A stretch of DNA of 64,000 nt from Acidobacteriaceae bacterium (lineage in GTDB: Bacteria > Acidobacteriota > Terriglobia > Terriglobales > Acidobacteriaceae). The translations under genes were made by a program, and so were the position numbers. The notes beneath the pieces were generated by a model. That model worked only from the letters and a program-made list of their open reading frames with translations. It did no database searches and was not told where the DNA came from. Where the stretch lies: assembly GCA_003156805.1 (NCBI GenBank), contig PMHV01000059.1, positions 254,896 through 318,895 on the forward strand, given 5' to 3'. Positions 8,406-16,731 of this stretch are shown here, one piece after another (position 1 is the stretch's first letter; the number at the start of each line of letters is the position of its first letter).

Positions 8406-9432
8406 GCCGAGGCCCACCATCCCCAACGCAGCAAAGTCCTCTCAGCCGCCGTCGCATCCTTTTCGCGGCTACTTCTTTATTGCCTCGGCGGCGTTTCTCT
8501 GGGGAGTGTCCGCAGCGTTGGGCCGCGCGGTTTTTACTGGGCAATTACTGTTGGGCAGCGCCGCTATCCGTCCAATCGATCCGCTTATTCTTTCGCAGAC
8601 TCGCACCACGTTCTCGTTCCTCGCGCTGCTTCCTCTTCTGGTTGGTTTACACGGCTGGCAGCGTATCAAGCTGCCGGCGCGCGATCTCGCTTATTGTTTC
8701 CTGCTGGGTATTTTGGGAGTGGCCGTGTCAAATTACTTCTACTACGTGGCCATTCAGAGGACCAGCGTCGCCACCGCCATCATCGTGCAATACACCGCGC
8801 CGGTGTGGGTCTTGATCTACGTCGTCGCACGCAGACAACAAAGACTTTCCCCGCAAAGGGTGGCGGCTGTGGCGTTGGCGGTTATTGGAATCGCCCTGGT
8901 CATCGGCATCGTCGGAGTGAAACCCGGAGCAGGACCAAACGCGAGACCAGCGCTGCGCCTCGATTCCTATGGCCTGATTGCCGCGTTGCTGGCGTCATTC
9001 TCTTTCGCTTTCTACAATATCGGCGGCCACCGCATCCTGGCCCGCTACGATCGCTGGCGGGTGCTCGTCTGGACGCTCGCCGCCGCCGCCGCGTTCTGGC
9101 TCGTCGTCAACCCTCCATGGAAAATCGCCTCCGCCCACTACGCACCCTCGCAGTGGCTGTTCCTGTTCGTTTTTTCGATGATCTCGGTACTGGGAGCGTT
9201 CTCTCTCTACTTCCTCGGCCTGCAGCATCTGGAGCCCACTCGCGCCATCATCGCCAGTTGTCTGGAGCCGGTATTCTCCATCCTTCTCGCTGCCCGGTTG
9301 TTAGGCGAAGTGCTGCGCCCGATTCAGACATTGGGAATTGTCTTTGTGCTCGCCGCCATCGTGATCGTTCAGCGCCCCGCACGCGCCATTGCGGCAGAAG
9401 AAAAGTCGATTGTCGTCGAACCGATCGAGTAA
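8308..9432 (+). CDS. EamA/DMT-family transporter (start uncertain)
   Basis: A ten-helix drug/metabolite exporter with two EamA repeats. Homology begins at about base 8461 (FRGYFFIASAAFLWGVSAAL), and repeat features include SNYFYYVAIQRTSVATAIIV with TAPVWV in the first half and FSLYFLGLQHLEPTRAII followed by SCLEPVFSILLAARLLGE in the second. The only ATG/GTG/TTG start ahead of the homologous part is the ATG at 8308, which would place about 50 unrelated residues inside the OsmC gene; a nonstandard start after 8405 or a lost base is possible. Likely exports small metabolites or amino acids. Confidence 0.82.
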   Translation: MQSGCRKKSTVRFPPCSTRPQRSLPRSNSQTHKPRPTIPNAAKSSQPPSHPFRGYFFIASAAFLWGVSAALGRAVFTGQLLLGSAAIRPIDPLILSQTRTTFSFLALLPLLVGLHGWQRIKLPARDLAYCFLLGILGVAVSNYFYYVAIQRTSVATAIIVQYTAPVWVLIYVVARRQQRLSPQRVAAVALAVIGIALVIGIVGVKPGAGPNARPALRLDSYGLIAALLASFSFAFYNIGGHRILARYDRWRVLVWTLAAAAAFWLVVNPPWKIASAHYAPSQWLFLFVFSMISVLGAFSLYFLGLQHLEPTRAIIASCLEPVFSILLAARLLGEVLRPIQTLGIVFVLAAIVIVQRPARAIAAEEKSIVVEPIE

Positions 9433-9439
9433 CCCGATG

Positions 9440-10804
9440 TCATGGATGATCGGGGAGTTTTTCAGTTTTCCGTCCCCCATACCGTTGCAGCACGCGCAGG
9501 GCCTCCGGATCAAAGGACTCATTCGGCAGCGGAGGTTGGTGCAGCAATACGATTCGATAGATGGGCGCGAATGAACCGCCGCCATATATCTCGGGAAACG
9601 CAGCTCCAGAGAAAGTGACTCGCGTGCTGTACCCCAGCGCGATAATTCCCATGGCCCCGTACAGGCCGCAAATTGCATAGCCGGCCCACCGCACCGTCGC
9701 AGCTTGGCGCCACCAGGAGCTGATCTCCGCCATCAATGCCGCGATTATGATCGGTAGAACGGGAATCCAGTAGCGAGCGTCTTGCGACCACGGCGTCAGC
9801 AAGAGACCACCCAGGCAGGCGATCAGGTAGATATCCGCCGCTCTCAGTTGGCTCCTGCGGCGATAGAGCCCCGCCGCCAGGAGGACAATTACCAGCAGTC
9901 CTACCATCCCGGCGGCGTACTTCACCGCGGGTACTTTAGTCGCAGGAATGTTGAGCGTCAGCTCACCTAACTCTCTCAGCCTGAGGACTGCCGTGGCTGC
10001 CCAAGTTCCCACGATTCCATGCCTGTAATCCGCTGAGAACATGCTTCCGTACATGCTGCGCTTAAACAGCAAGCTTCCTATCGCAACCGACGCCGCGATG
10101 ATCAAGACAAGAACAAACCGCAAGGTTTTATCGCGGCGAAGGCGTTTATCCAATCCGGTGATGCGCCCAGCCACCCAGCCCATGGCCGGCAGCAGAGTAA
10201 TTCCGATCGACCGAGTCAAGGTTGCGGCCAATAGCAGCATGAGCGCTAGGAATAACCATGCGGCTTGTCGCCGGATTCCCCTGTCCTCTAGTTCTGCCCG
10301 CTGCAGCAGGGACAGACTGGCGAGCGACAATCCGAAAAAAGGGATGTCGCTCAAGACCACAGGCGTGTGTTTAACCACGAGAAAGCTAAGCAGCGTGAGG
10401 AGAGAGCCTAACATTGCGGCGTCGACGCTTAGGAGAAATGCCCTGCGAGCGACAAGGTAACTGGCCAGCACTCCGATCAGCAGGAACGCGCAGTTTAGTC
10501 CCACCAGGCTCCAAGGCCCAGCAATCCCGACGCGGTCTAAAGCCGCTATCATGGCAGCATACCCGGCAGGATGTTGCGTGGGTTGGCCGAGAAGCAAAAA
10601 GCCGTTACCGTCCGCTCCAGACGCAGCCACCGACAAGTACTCCACCGAATCGGTCGTCATTCTCAGGGGGCTAAACATCTGCAGCAGGTAGACCGCATAG
10701 CATAGTGCCAAAGAAAGAACCAGAAGCTGCGTCCTGCGGCCGCTTGCGCGTAAGCTGCCAAACGCTGCCCACGACGGCTCGGAAGTTGATATCAGTTGCG
10801 TCAT
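9440..10804 (-). CDS. polytopic membrane protein, GT-C/ArnT-like
   Basis: A 454-residue protein with about ten to twelve transmembrane segments. The ATG at 10804 (MTQLISTSEPSWAAFGSL) is chosen because the 30 codons before it give a Cys/Trp-rich peptide unlike a membrane start. After the first helix comes an acidic loop, RMTTDSVEYLSVAASG, in the position where GT-C glycosyltransferases (PMT/ArnT, GT39) place their catalytic acidic residues, followed by PTQHPAGYAAMI. Later helices include LTRSIGITLLPA. I infer a lipid-linked sugar transferase, but the similarity is structural rather than motif-perfect. It ends only 7 bases from the convergent DMT gene. Confidence 0.65.
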   Translation of the reverse strand: MTQLISTSEPSWAAFGSLRASGRRTQLLVLSLALCYAVYLLQMFSPLRMTTDSVEYLSVAASGADGNGFLLLGQPTQHPAGYAAMIAALDRVGIAGPWSLVGLNCAFLLIGVLASYLVARRAFLLSVDAAMLGSLLTLLSFLVVKHTPVVLSDIPFFGLSLASLSLLQRAELEDRGIRRQAAWLFLALMLLLAATLTRSIGITLLPAMGWVAGRITGLDKRLRRDKTLRFVLVLIIAASVAIGSLLFKRSMYGSMFSADYRHGIVGTWAATAVLRLRELGELTLNIPATKVPAVKYAAGMVGLLVIVLLAAGLYRRRSQLRAADIYLIACLGGLLLTPWSQDARYWIPVLPIIIAALMAEISSWWRQAATVRWAGYAICGLYGAMGIIALGYSTRVTFSGAAFPEIYGGGSFAPIYRIVLLHQPPLPNESFDPEALRVLQRYGGRKTEKLPDHP

Positions 10805-11022
10805 GTTTAGTATCGTCCCTACTCGCCGCCGGCAAAACCACCACCAACAAATATGTGAACTCAGCAGGCAGAATGCACGAGAGGCGAACGGCAATACTAA
10901 TACGGAGTGCGGACGCTTGGGTTGAGGTGAAGAGTCGAGCCGGTGGAATTCTTAGTCTCGCCGCGTCGGAAGCTGTTGGCGGTTGGACCCGCGAGGGTTA
11001 TTGTTCGGATCTCGACTCTGGC

Positions 11023-11559
11023 TCACCACTCGGAAAGTTTCACCAGCGCCATCGATATTCGCAAAAGGTCATGGACGAACGTGAACACCACCAGCTTTTC
11101 GAAATAAATGTTGACAAACATCAGCGCCTTAACGCTCCGCGTTATGTCCTCCTTCTGGTGGGCGGCTTCATCTTTTTTCTTGCCAAACTCAACCGGGATG
11201 AACAGCATCGGGATAGCGGCAAGCACTAATGGAGCGCCGACAAAGCACATGGAAAGATGTGCCTGGTGGCAAGCTTTGAGAAATGTTGTGGTCTTGCCTG
11301 TGTCAGTGAAAACCACAGCTAACACGGCAGCGTAGAAACCGATGAAGTACGACATCAGCGTCTCCGCATCCCGGCAGTGGCTCAGGATCTTTGTCGTGGT
11401 TCGCCCTTCAAAGTGCTCACCGCAGACAAACCAGATATCCCAACCGAAGAACAGCCCTGCCATAACGTAGACGGTACAGTTCACATGCCAGTAGGCTCCA
11501 GATAGAAGCATCACTAAGGCAAGCGAATACAGGATCACGCACCAAAGGCCCTTGTACAT
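11023..11559 (-). CDS. uncharacterised membrane protein
   Basis: A 178-residue protein with about four hydrophobic segments (YSLALVMLLSGAYWHV, VYVMAGLFFGWDIWFV, FIGFYAAVLAVVF and LVLAAIPMLFIPVEFG) and a charged C-terminal part. I recognise no family. The start is supported by a good ribosome-binding site: on the minus strand AGAGGG lies about six bases before the ATG. Several Cys and His residues are present (GEHFEGRTTTKILSHCRDAE). A gap of about 220 bases separates it from the glycosyltransferase-like gene, so it is probably transcribed alone. Confidence 0.6.
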   Translation of the reverse strand: MYKGLWCVILYSLALVMLLSGAYWHVNCTVYVMAGLFFGWDIWFVCGEHFEGRTTTKILSHCRDAETLMSYFIGFYAAVLAVVFTDTGKTTTFLKACHQAHLSMCFVGAPLVLAAIPMLFIPVEFGKKKDEAAHQKEDITRSVKALMFVNIYFEKLVVFTFVHDLLRISMALVKLSEW

Positions 11560-11785
11560 AACTTACCCTCTGGGTTGCCCCGGAAGATCATTTTGGCCAC
11601 CTGACGCTTCAGCGGAATGTCGTGGAAGCGCCTTCCGGGCAAATTGATTTCGAGAACGTCGAGCATTCTACACCCGTTTCTCCCGTATCTTGCTGGAATC
11701 ATCTGTGTGCGAGTCGCCTTGCCGTGGTCTCAATCGCGCCATCGCAGCTGAAATCGTCGGATACCGGCTCCACGCCAGGGCTGTT

Positions 11786-13087
11786 CTAATCGAGCTTCTT
11801 TCCACGCGTCTCCGGCAACTGCGTCGTCATGAGTGCGGCAAGCAGATATCCCGCCGCGCACAAATAAAACGCCCAGCTCAAACCTTTCATCTGACCCACT
11901 CGCCCAATCACCAATGGCGCTACCGAACTCATCGTCCGCGCGCCGTTGTAAGTGAAGCCCAGCGCTCGTGCCCGCAAGCCGGTTGGAAAAATCTCGCTGC
12001 CCATGATTCCAGAGCCGGAGAAGATTCCCGTCCCGAAAAACGCCACTATCGTTCCGAGCAGCATCAGCGCGCCGGGAGAGCGTGCCGCAGCATAAAGTGG
12101 AACCAGAAATGCTGCTACTAAGCTATAGACAAGAAATGCCTTGCGCCGTCCAAGACGATCCGCCACCCAGCCGAAACTGGCATAACCGGGAAACATCCCA
12201 AACACATTCAGCACCACCAGCAGCGTGGTCGTACCCAGCACGCCAAAGCCGCGTCCGCCCTGCTCCACCGGCAGCGACAAGTATGGCGGCAGCCAGGTGA
12301 ACAGCCCCCACCATGCAAACATGCCAAAGAAGTTGAATAGTAGAAGCGCAAAAGTATGTTTCACGTACGGCGGCCGGAAGATCGTCGAAAAGCTCGTCGA
12401 AATGCTCGTAGAGACATTACCCGTTACGTCTTTGCCGCTCTCGACGTGGCCGCTGCCGATCGCATCGCGTTGTCCCTGCGACGCCCGTTGTTCCCACATC
12501 GCCGACTCCGGCACTCCGCGCCGAATCCACAAAGTCAGCAGCGCCGGCAGAATGCCCACGAAGAACACGGCCCGCCATCCGAAATACCGCGCCACCGGAC
12601 CCGCCACCAACGCGGCCGCAGCAAAGCCCAGCGCCCACGAACTCTGAACGATCGAAATTGCCTTGGCGCGAAACTCCGTCGGCCAGCTCTCGGCCACCAG
12701 CGTCGCGCCGGTATTCCATTCGCCTCCCATCCCCAGCCCGAGCACGAATCGCGCCGCCGCCAGCATCGCAATGCTGGTCGCCAGGCCGGAAGCGAACGAG
12801 CACACCGAATACGTCAGGATGCTCGCCATCAGCGCCTGCTTGCGTCCGATGCGATCGGCAAGAAAGCCAAACAGCAAGCCGCCGATGCCGGAAGCCACCA
12901 ATGTCAGCGTTCCCAGCAGCCCGGCCGTGGTCTTGCTCATGCCCAGGTCGCGCATCAGCAGCGTCAGCACCAGCGCGTAGAGCATGGCGTCGAACGCGTC
13001 GAGCGCCCAGCCCAGCGCCGCCGCCAGCAGCGTCCGCCGCTGCCCCGGTGTTGCCTGCCGAATCAGTTGGATAGGGCCAATCGCCAT
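11786..13087 (-). CDS. MFS transporter, metabolite:H+ symporter type
   Basis: A 433-residue major facilitator with twelve predicted helices. The family loop 2-3 motif is GFLADRIGRKQALM and its repeat is GWVADRLGRRKAFLVY; DAFDAMLYALVLTLLMRDLG in helix 1 resembles sugar-acid, sialic-acid and aromatic-acid symporters (SHS/AAHS groups). The central cytoplasmic loop near residues 200-230 holds Ser/Thr-rich repeats (NVSTSISTSFSTIF). The substrate is probably an organic acid, but nothing nearby identifies it. ATG start at 13087; no strong Shine-Dalgarno visible. Confidence 0.88.
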   Translation of the reverse strand: MAIGPIQLIRQATPGQRRTLLAAALGWALDAFDAMLYALVLTLLMRDLGMSKTTAGLLGTLTLVASGIGGLLFGFLADRIGRKQALMASILTYSVCSFASGLATSIAMLAAARFVLGLGMGGEWNTGATLVAESWPTEFRAKAISIVQSSWALGFAAAALVAGPVARYFGWRAVFFVGILPALLTLWIRRGVPESAMWEQRASQGQRDAIGSGHVESGKDVTGNVSTSISTSFSTIFRPPYVKHTFALLLFNFFGMFAWWGLFTWLPPYLSLPVEQGGRGFGVLGTTTLLVVLNVFGMFPGYASFGWVADRLGRRKAFLVYSLVAAFLVPLYAAARSPGALMLLGTIVAFFGTGIFSGSGIMGSEIFPTGLRARALGFTYNGARTMSSVAPLVIGRVGQMKGLSWAFYLCAAGYLLAALMTTQLPETRGKKLD

Positions 13088-13287
13088 GAAGTGCGGATTG
13101 TACGAGCAGATCAGGAATTGTCAATTTCCGATTTCGGTATTGCAATCCCAATTTCGCAGCCGCTCTGGATGTTTTCTTACCGGGTACCCGCACTGTCGTT
13201 TACAATGTTTTTACTTCGCGAGCCGCGATTCTAGGTTAGCCTCGTCGTGTCACCTTCACTAACGACGCTCTGAAACCGGATGTGCTT

Positions 13288-13731
13288 ATGAGATTTCAGC
13301 GGGTTGCCGCGCCCCTTGTTTTTCTCCTGACGTTCCTTACCCCCTGTTTTGCCCACCACATGGCGGTCGTGGTCAACAAGGAAAACAGCGTGGGGAACGT
13401 CACGTCCGTCCACCTGTCCAAGATTTTCCGCTCGGAGATCAGGAAGTGGCCCGACGGCAAGGCCGTTATCTTGGTTCTGCACAAGGGCTCCGCCGGCGAA
13501 ACCGAAACGCTGGAGCGCTTGATCAAGATGAGTGCCGACGAGTTAAAGGCGATGATCACCGCTCACAAGGATTCCATCGTAATGGCGGACTCCGACGCGG
13601 ACGTACTCAAGATTGTGCAATCCAATGCTGGCGCCGTCGGCTTTGTGGATGCCCGCTCCGTCGACAACACCATCAACGTCGTGCGGGTCGACGGCAAGCT
13701 CCCTATGGAATCAGGCTATTTGCCGCATTAG
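13288..13731 (+). CDS. small exported phosphate-binding-like (PBP) protein
   Basis: A 147-residue exported protein starting MRFQRVAAPLVFLLTFLTPCFAHH, a clear signal peptide. A GTG six bases upstream is an alternative start. The mature part resembles the short PstS-like domain proteins: VVVNKENSVGNVTSVHLSKI, FRSEIRKWPDGKAVILVL and NAGAVGFVDARSVDNTINVV, the last like the GAIGY strand of phosphate-binding proteins. At about 125 mature residues it is only about half a normal periplasmic binding protein, so it may be a regulator or scavenger rather than an ABC receptor. No pst genes are nearby. Confidence 0.72.
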   Translation: MRFQRVAAPLVFLLTFLTPCFAHHMAVVVNKENSVGNVTSVHLSKIFRSEIRKWPDGKAVILVLHKGSAGETETLERLIKMSADELKAMITAHKDSIVMADSDADVLKIVQSNAGAVGFVDARSVDNTINVVRVDGKLPMESGYLPH

Positions 13732-14063
13732 CTCGCGAAACATCTCCTTGGCTCCCGGCTGAATCCGTGAACGGAACTGGCTCAACAAGCCAGCCGGCGG
13801 CTCCGAACATTTTCAGTTCGCTCGCGATCTGACGCATAAGTGTGTACTCTTGGTCGTTGGCCACGACAGATTGTTTGGCGCGGAGGATCTTCAAGATGGG
13901 ATTCATGGACGGAGAATGCGCAAACTGAACAGTGATTGAAATTGTTAGACGGATGGGTACCGTTTTGGTACAGAGGTAATCCGCTGTTGTCACAGTCGGG
14001 CGTTGGCGCCACCTATTTCGCCGAACGCGCGCACCGCGATTTATTCAGCTAGCTTGCGGTATG
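13732..14063 (+). other. intergenic stretch without a supported gene
   Basis: About 330 bases between the PstS-like gene and ribF. A minus-strand frame of up to 96 codons (13703-13993) runs through it, with an internal ATG at 13906, but it lacks a ribosome-binding site, overlaps the end of the preceding gene and shows no recognisable domain. I see no convincing promoter or terminator. Confidence 0.5.
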
Positions 14064-15002
14064 TCATCGTCCCAGCAAATGGAAATATCTTCTTGCCTTG
14101 TTCACATCGCGTGCAATCTGCTCGCGTAGCGCCTCCACTGACGGAAACTTGATCTCATCGCGCACCCGGTCAAGAAAACAAATTTCGACTTCGCTTTCCG
14201 GCGTCAGCTCAATAGGATGAAAGTTCAGCAAGTGGCTCTCGATGGCAAACGAATCTGCGCCAAACGTTGGACGATTGCCCACGTTGGTGACGGAATCAAA
14301 ACGCTCGGCGCCCACGCGTGTCAACGTGATGTAGACGCCGTCTTTCGGCACAAGTTCTTCATAGCGGGCCAGATTGATGGTCGGGACAGTGTATTTCGAG
14401 CCGTAGCCGCGGCCACGGCCCGGCGCGCCCAGAATACAAAACGGACGCCCCAGCAGATGCCGCGCCCGGCTCACCCGTCCCTCGCTCAGCAATTTGCGGA
14501 TGTGGCTGCTCGAAACTTTTTCGCCACGCAGCGTTTCCTCCGCGTAAAGCTTCACTTCAAAGCCCAGTTCGCGCCCGAAAGTTGCCAGCAGGTTCATATC
14601 TCCCGCCGCCTTGTGCCCGAAGTGGAAGTTGTAGCCCTCATGCACCTCGCGCGCATGTAACTTCTTCTTTAGAATCCGCTCCGCAAACTGGCGCGGCGTC
14701 ATCAACGAAAGATCGCGCCCAAAAGGCAACGCCAGAACCGCGTCAATCCCGGTAGCTTGCAGCAGGCGCAACTTTTCCGCCACTGGAGTCAGCAGTTTCA
14801 ATCCCGAGTCCGGCCGCAGGATGCGCACCGGATGCGGCTCAAACGTTACTGCTACGGCCTTGGTTCCGATCTGCCGTGCCCGCTGCACGATCTCCCTCAG
14901 CACATGCGCATGCGCCCGGTGCACGCCGTCAAAGTTGCCCACGCTTACCAGCGTGGGGCCGAAATCGGCAGGAACGTCTTCGAGTTTGTGAAAAACCTGC
15001 AT
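14064..15002 (-). CDS. ribF: bifunctional riboflavin kinase/FAD synthetase
   Basis: A 312-residue flavokinase plus FMN adenylyltransferase making FMN and FAD from riboflavin. The N-terminal FAD-synthetase half shows VSVGNFDGVHRAHAHVL (the HxxH-type nucleotide motif), VTFEPHPVRIL and KVSSSHIRKLLSEG. The C-terminal riboflavin-kinase half begins near residue 185 with GRGYGSKYTVPTINLARYEE and continues with VTNVGNRPTF and IESHLLNF. Length is normal. The kinase loop reads TVPTIN where most enzymes have a FPTAN-like sequence, a conservative change. Transcribed leftward; the next gene on this strand (metallo-hydrolase) lies about 90 bases upstream. Confidence 0.95.
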   Translation of the reverse strand: MQVFHKLEDVPADFGPTLVSVGNFDGVHRAHAHVLREIVQRARQIGTKAVAVTFEPHPVRILRPDSGLKLLTPVAEKLRLLQATGIDAVLALPFGRDLSLMTPRQFAERILKKKLHAREVHEGYNFHFGHKAAGDMNLLATFGRELGFEVKLYAEETLRGEKVSSSHIRKLLSEGRVSRARHLLGRPFCILGAPGRGRGYGSKYTVPTINLARYEELVPKDGVYITLTRVGAERFDSVTNVGNRPTFGADSFAIESHLLNFHPIELTPESEVEICFLDRVRDEIKFPSVEALREQIARDVNKARRYFHLLGR

Positions 15003-15093
15003 GCAGGTGATCAGTGACAGTGCTCAATGGGCAGGAGCAGTGTTCCCGGAAGTTCTTACTGGGTCCTGACCACTGTCCACTGACCGCTGAATT

Positions 15094-15867
15094 TCAGATT
15101 TCAAACTCCGCCTTCATTCCGTCGTACGACAGCCGCACATGCCGCGGCAGCGTCGCGTTGGTCGCCTCATGCGCCAGGTCGTGGCAAATGTGGGTGAAGA
15201 ACGCGCGCTTCGGTTTGACGCGCTCCACGATGCGCAACGAGTTCTCCACCGTCGAGTGCGTGGGATGCGGCTTGTGCCGCAGCGCATCCAGAAACAAAAT
15301 ATCCAATTCCTCCAACTGATGGAATGACGCTTCGGGAATCTCGCTGTGGTCGGTCAGATAGGCCGCGGATCCAAACCGGAAGCCATAAATTTCAGTTTCG
15401 CCGTGAATGATGCACACCGGATCGAAGCGCGCGCCAAACAACTCCACCGGACCGTCGATGGGTTTCAGCTCCAGCCGGGGCAAGCCGCCGAACTTGTAAT
15501 CCGCGTCAAAGATGTAGCTGAACATTTTGCGTAGAAACGCCGCCGCATCCGGACGCGCGTAAAGCGGCAACCGGCCTGGCTTGTGGCGATAACTGAGGGG
15601 CCGCAGGTCGTCGATGCCGAGAATGTGGTCGGCGTGGGTGTGCGTGTAAAATACGGCATCCACACGCGTGATGCGCTCGCGGATGGCTTGCGCGTAAAAA
15701 TCGGGAGTGGTGTCGATCAGCACCACTTTCCCGCCGTACTCGATCATGATCGATGGCCGGGTGCGCCGGTCATGCGGATCGGTCGAGTGGCACACCGCGC
15801 AATCGCAGCCCAGCGTAGGCACGCCCATCGACGTCCCGCTGCCCAGCACGGTGAGTGTGGCCTTCAT
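15094..15867 (-). CDS. MBL-fold metallo-hydrolase, PhnP-like
   Basis: A 257-residue metallo-beta-lactamase-fold hydrolase. The ATG at 15867 (MKATLTVLGSGTSMGVPTLG) is preferred over one 12 codons earlier because the fold begins here. Ligand motifs: THTHADHILGIDDL (HxHxDH), then a downstream His in IHGETEIYG, and DHSE plus a final FFTHICHDLAHE. The CDCAVCHSTDPHDRRTRPS segment matches PhnP/phosphoribosyl cyclic phosphodiesterase-type proteins, where Cys residues bind an extra zinc. Likely a cyclic phosphodiesterase acting in the cytoplasm; no phn genes are nearby, so the substrate is open. Confidence 0.88.
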   Translation of the reverse strand: MKATLTVLGSGTSMGVPTLGCDCAVCHSTDPHDRRTRPSIMIEYGGKVVLIDTTPDFYAQAIRERITRVDAVFYTHTHADHILGIDDLRPLSYRHKPGRLPLYARPDAAAFLRKMFSYIFDADYKFGGLPRLELKPIDGPVELFGARFDPVCIIHGETEIYGFRFGSAAYLTDHSEIPEASFHQLEELDILFLDALRHKPHPTHSTVENSLRIVERVKPKRAFFTHICHDLAHEATNATLPRHVRLSYDGMKAEFEI

Positions 15868-15979
15868 GCCCGAACCCCGCGTGCCCGAACCTGGGTGCAG
15901 CAAAGCGTCATACCCTCAGTGATGATGCTCTGACTGATCATGCTCCGAAGATCATGCTTTGAAGATCATGCTCTAATGA

Positions 15980-16618
15980 TCAACGTCCGCGGGTTCCGGT
16001 GGCGGCCCCGGGCTGCGGCGGCCGCGCCAGTGCATTGGTGACCTCCACATATGCCATGCGCAGCTCGTAGAGGCTGTTGTGCAGGAAGTTCTCTTCGGTC
16101 GAAGTCAGGTTGCCCTTGGTTTTCTCGGCGATCAGGCTGAACGTGTCGACGGTCTGGCGCGCGCCGATGATGTCAACCTGTGGCTGCGCTCCCTGCTGAT
16201 GCATCAGGCCCAGTTGCATCATCGCGGTCATGTACAGCGACGCCATGAAGCGCTCGAACGTCATCTCGAATTCTTTCGCCGAACCCCCGCTAAGTTCCAC
16301 CTGCGAATCCAGTTCCTTCGACGATTGCAGGTAAGCGTCGGCCTGCGCCCGCTGCTCGGCCGCCGTGGGTGGGGGCGGAATATCCCCCACCTCGTCAATT
16401 CCCGTTGCTGGCGCAGTGGCCGCGGCAGCGGGTGACGTCGCCATGGCTGGCGTCTCTGCGACCTCAGTCGAAGCGGCCGCCACAGGCTCCGCCTTCGGAG
16501 CCTCCGCGTTCGGCTGCGCCACTTCTTGGGTTACATCGTTGCGCAATTCGCCGTCTGCAGTGAACAGTCGCCGGTCCTTTACCGTGAAGCTGGGTGATTC
16601 TTGTCTTTTCTCCGCCAT
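15980..16618 (-). CDS. DUF1844 protein with Ala/Pro-rich N-terminus
   Basis: A 212-residue protein. The ATG at 16618 (MAEKRQESPSFTVKDRRLF) is favoured because KDRRLFTADGE is the usual start of this family. A disordered Ala/Pro/Thr-rich linker (residues ~30-90) leads to the DUF1844 domain: FERFMASLYMTAMMQLGLM, DIIGARQTVDTFSLIAEKTK and TSTEENFLHNSLYELRMAYV. DUF1844 proteins are short helical cytoplasmic proteins of unknown function, common in Acidobacteria and Deltaproteobacteria. It ends about 110 bases from ygfZ on the same strand. Confidence 0.85.
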   Translation of the reverse strand: MAEKRQESPSFTVKDRRLFTADGELRNDVTQEVAQPNAEAPKAEPVAAASTEVAETPAMATSPAAAATAPATGIDEVGDIPPPPTAAEQRAQADAYLQSSKELDSQVELSGGSAKEFEMTFERFMASLYMTAMMQLGLMHQQGAQPQVDIIGARQTVDTFSLIAEKTKGNLTSTEENFLHNSLYELRMAYVEVTNALARPPQPGAATGTRGR

Positions 16619-16731
16619 ATTGAACGTGTCCTTATGATGTCCTGGAAACTGGATGTCCCCGAAACTCAGGAGCTTCAATTCTAAACGTCTGCCACTTAAA
16701 CCGCTCCCACGGTGAGAAGCGTCATCCAACC

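Noticed and set aside
10705..11229. 174-codon plus-strand frame between two minus-strand membrane proteins
   Set aside because: It overlaps the starts of supported genes, lacks a ribosome-binding site and has no known domain.
13703..13993. 96-codon minus-strand frame after the PstS-like gene
   Set aside because: Overlaps the end of the neighbouring gene; no ribosome-binding site and no recognised fold. Kept as intergenic.
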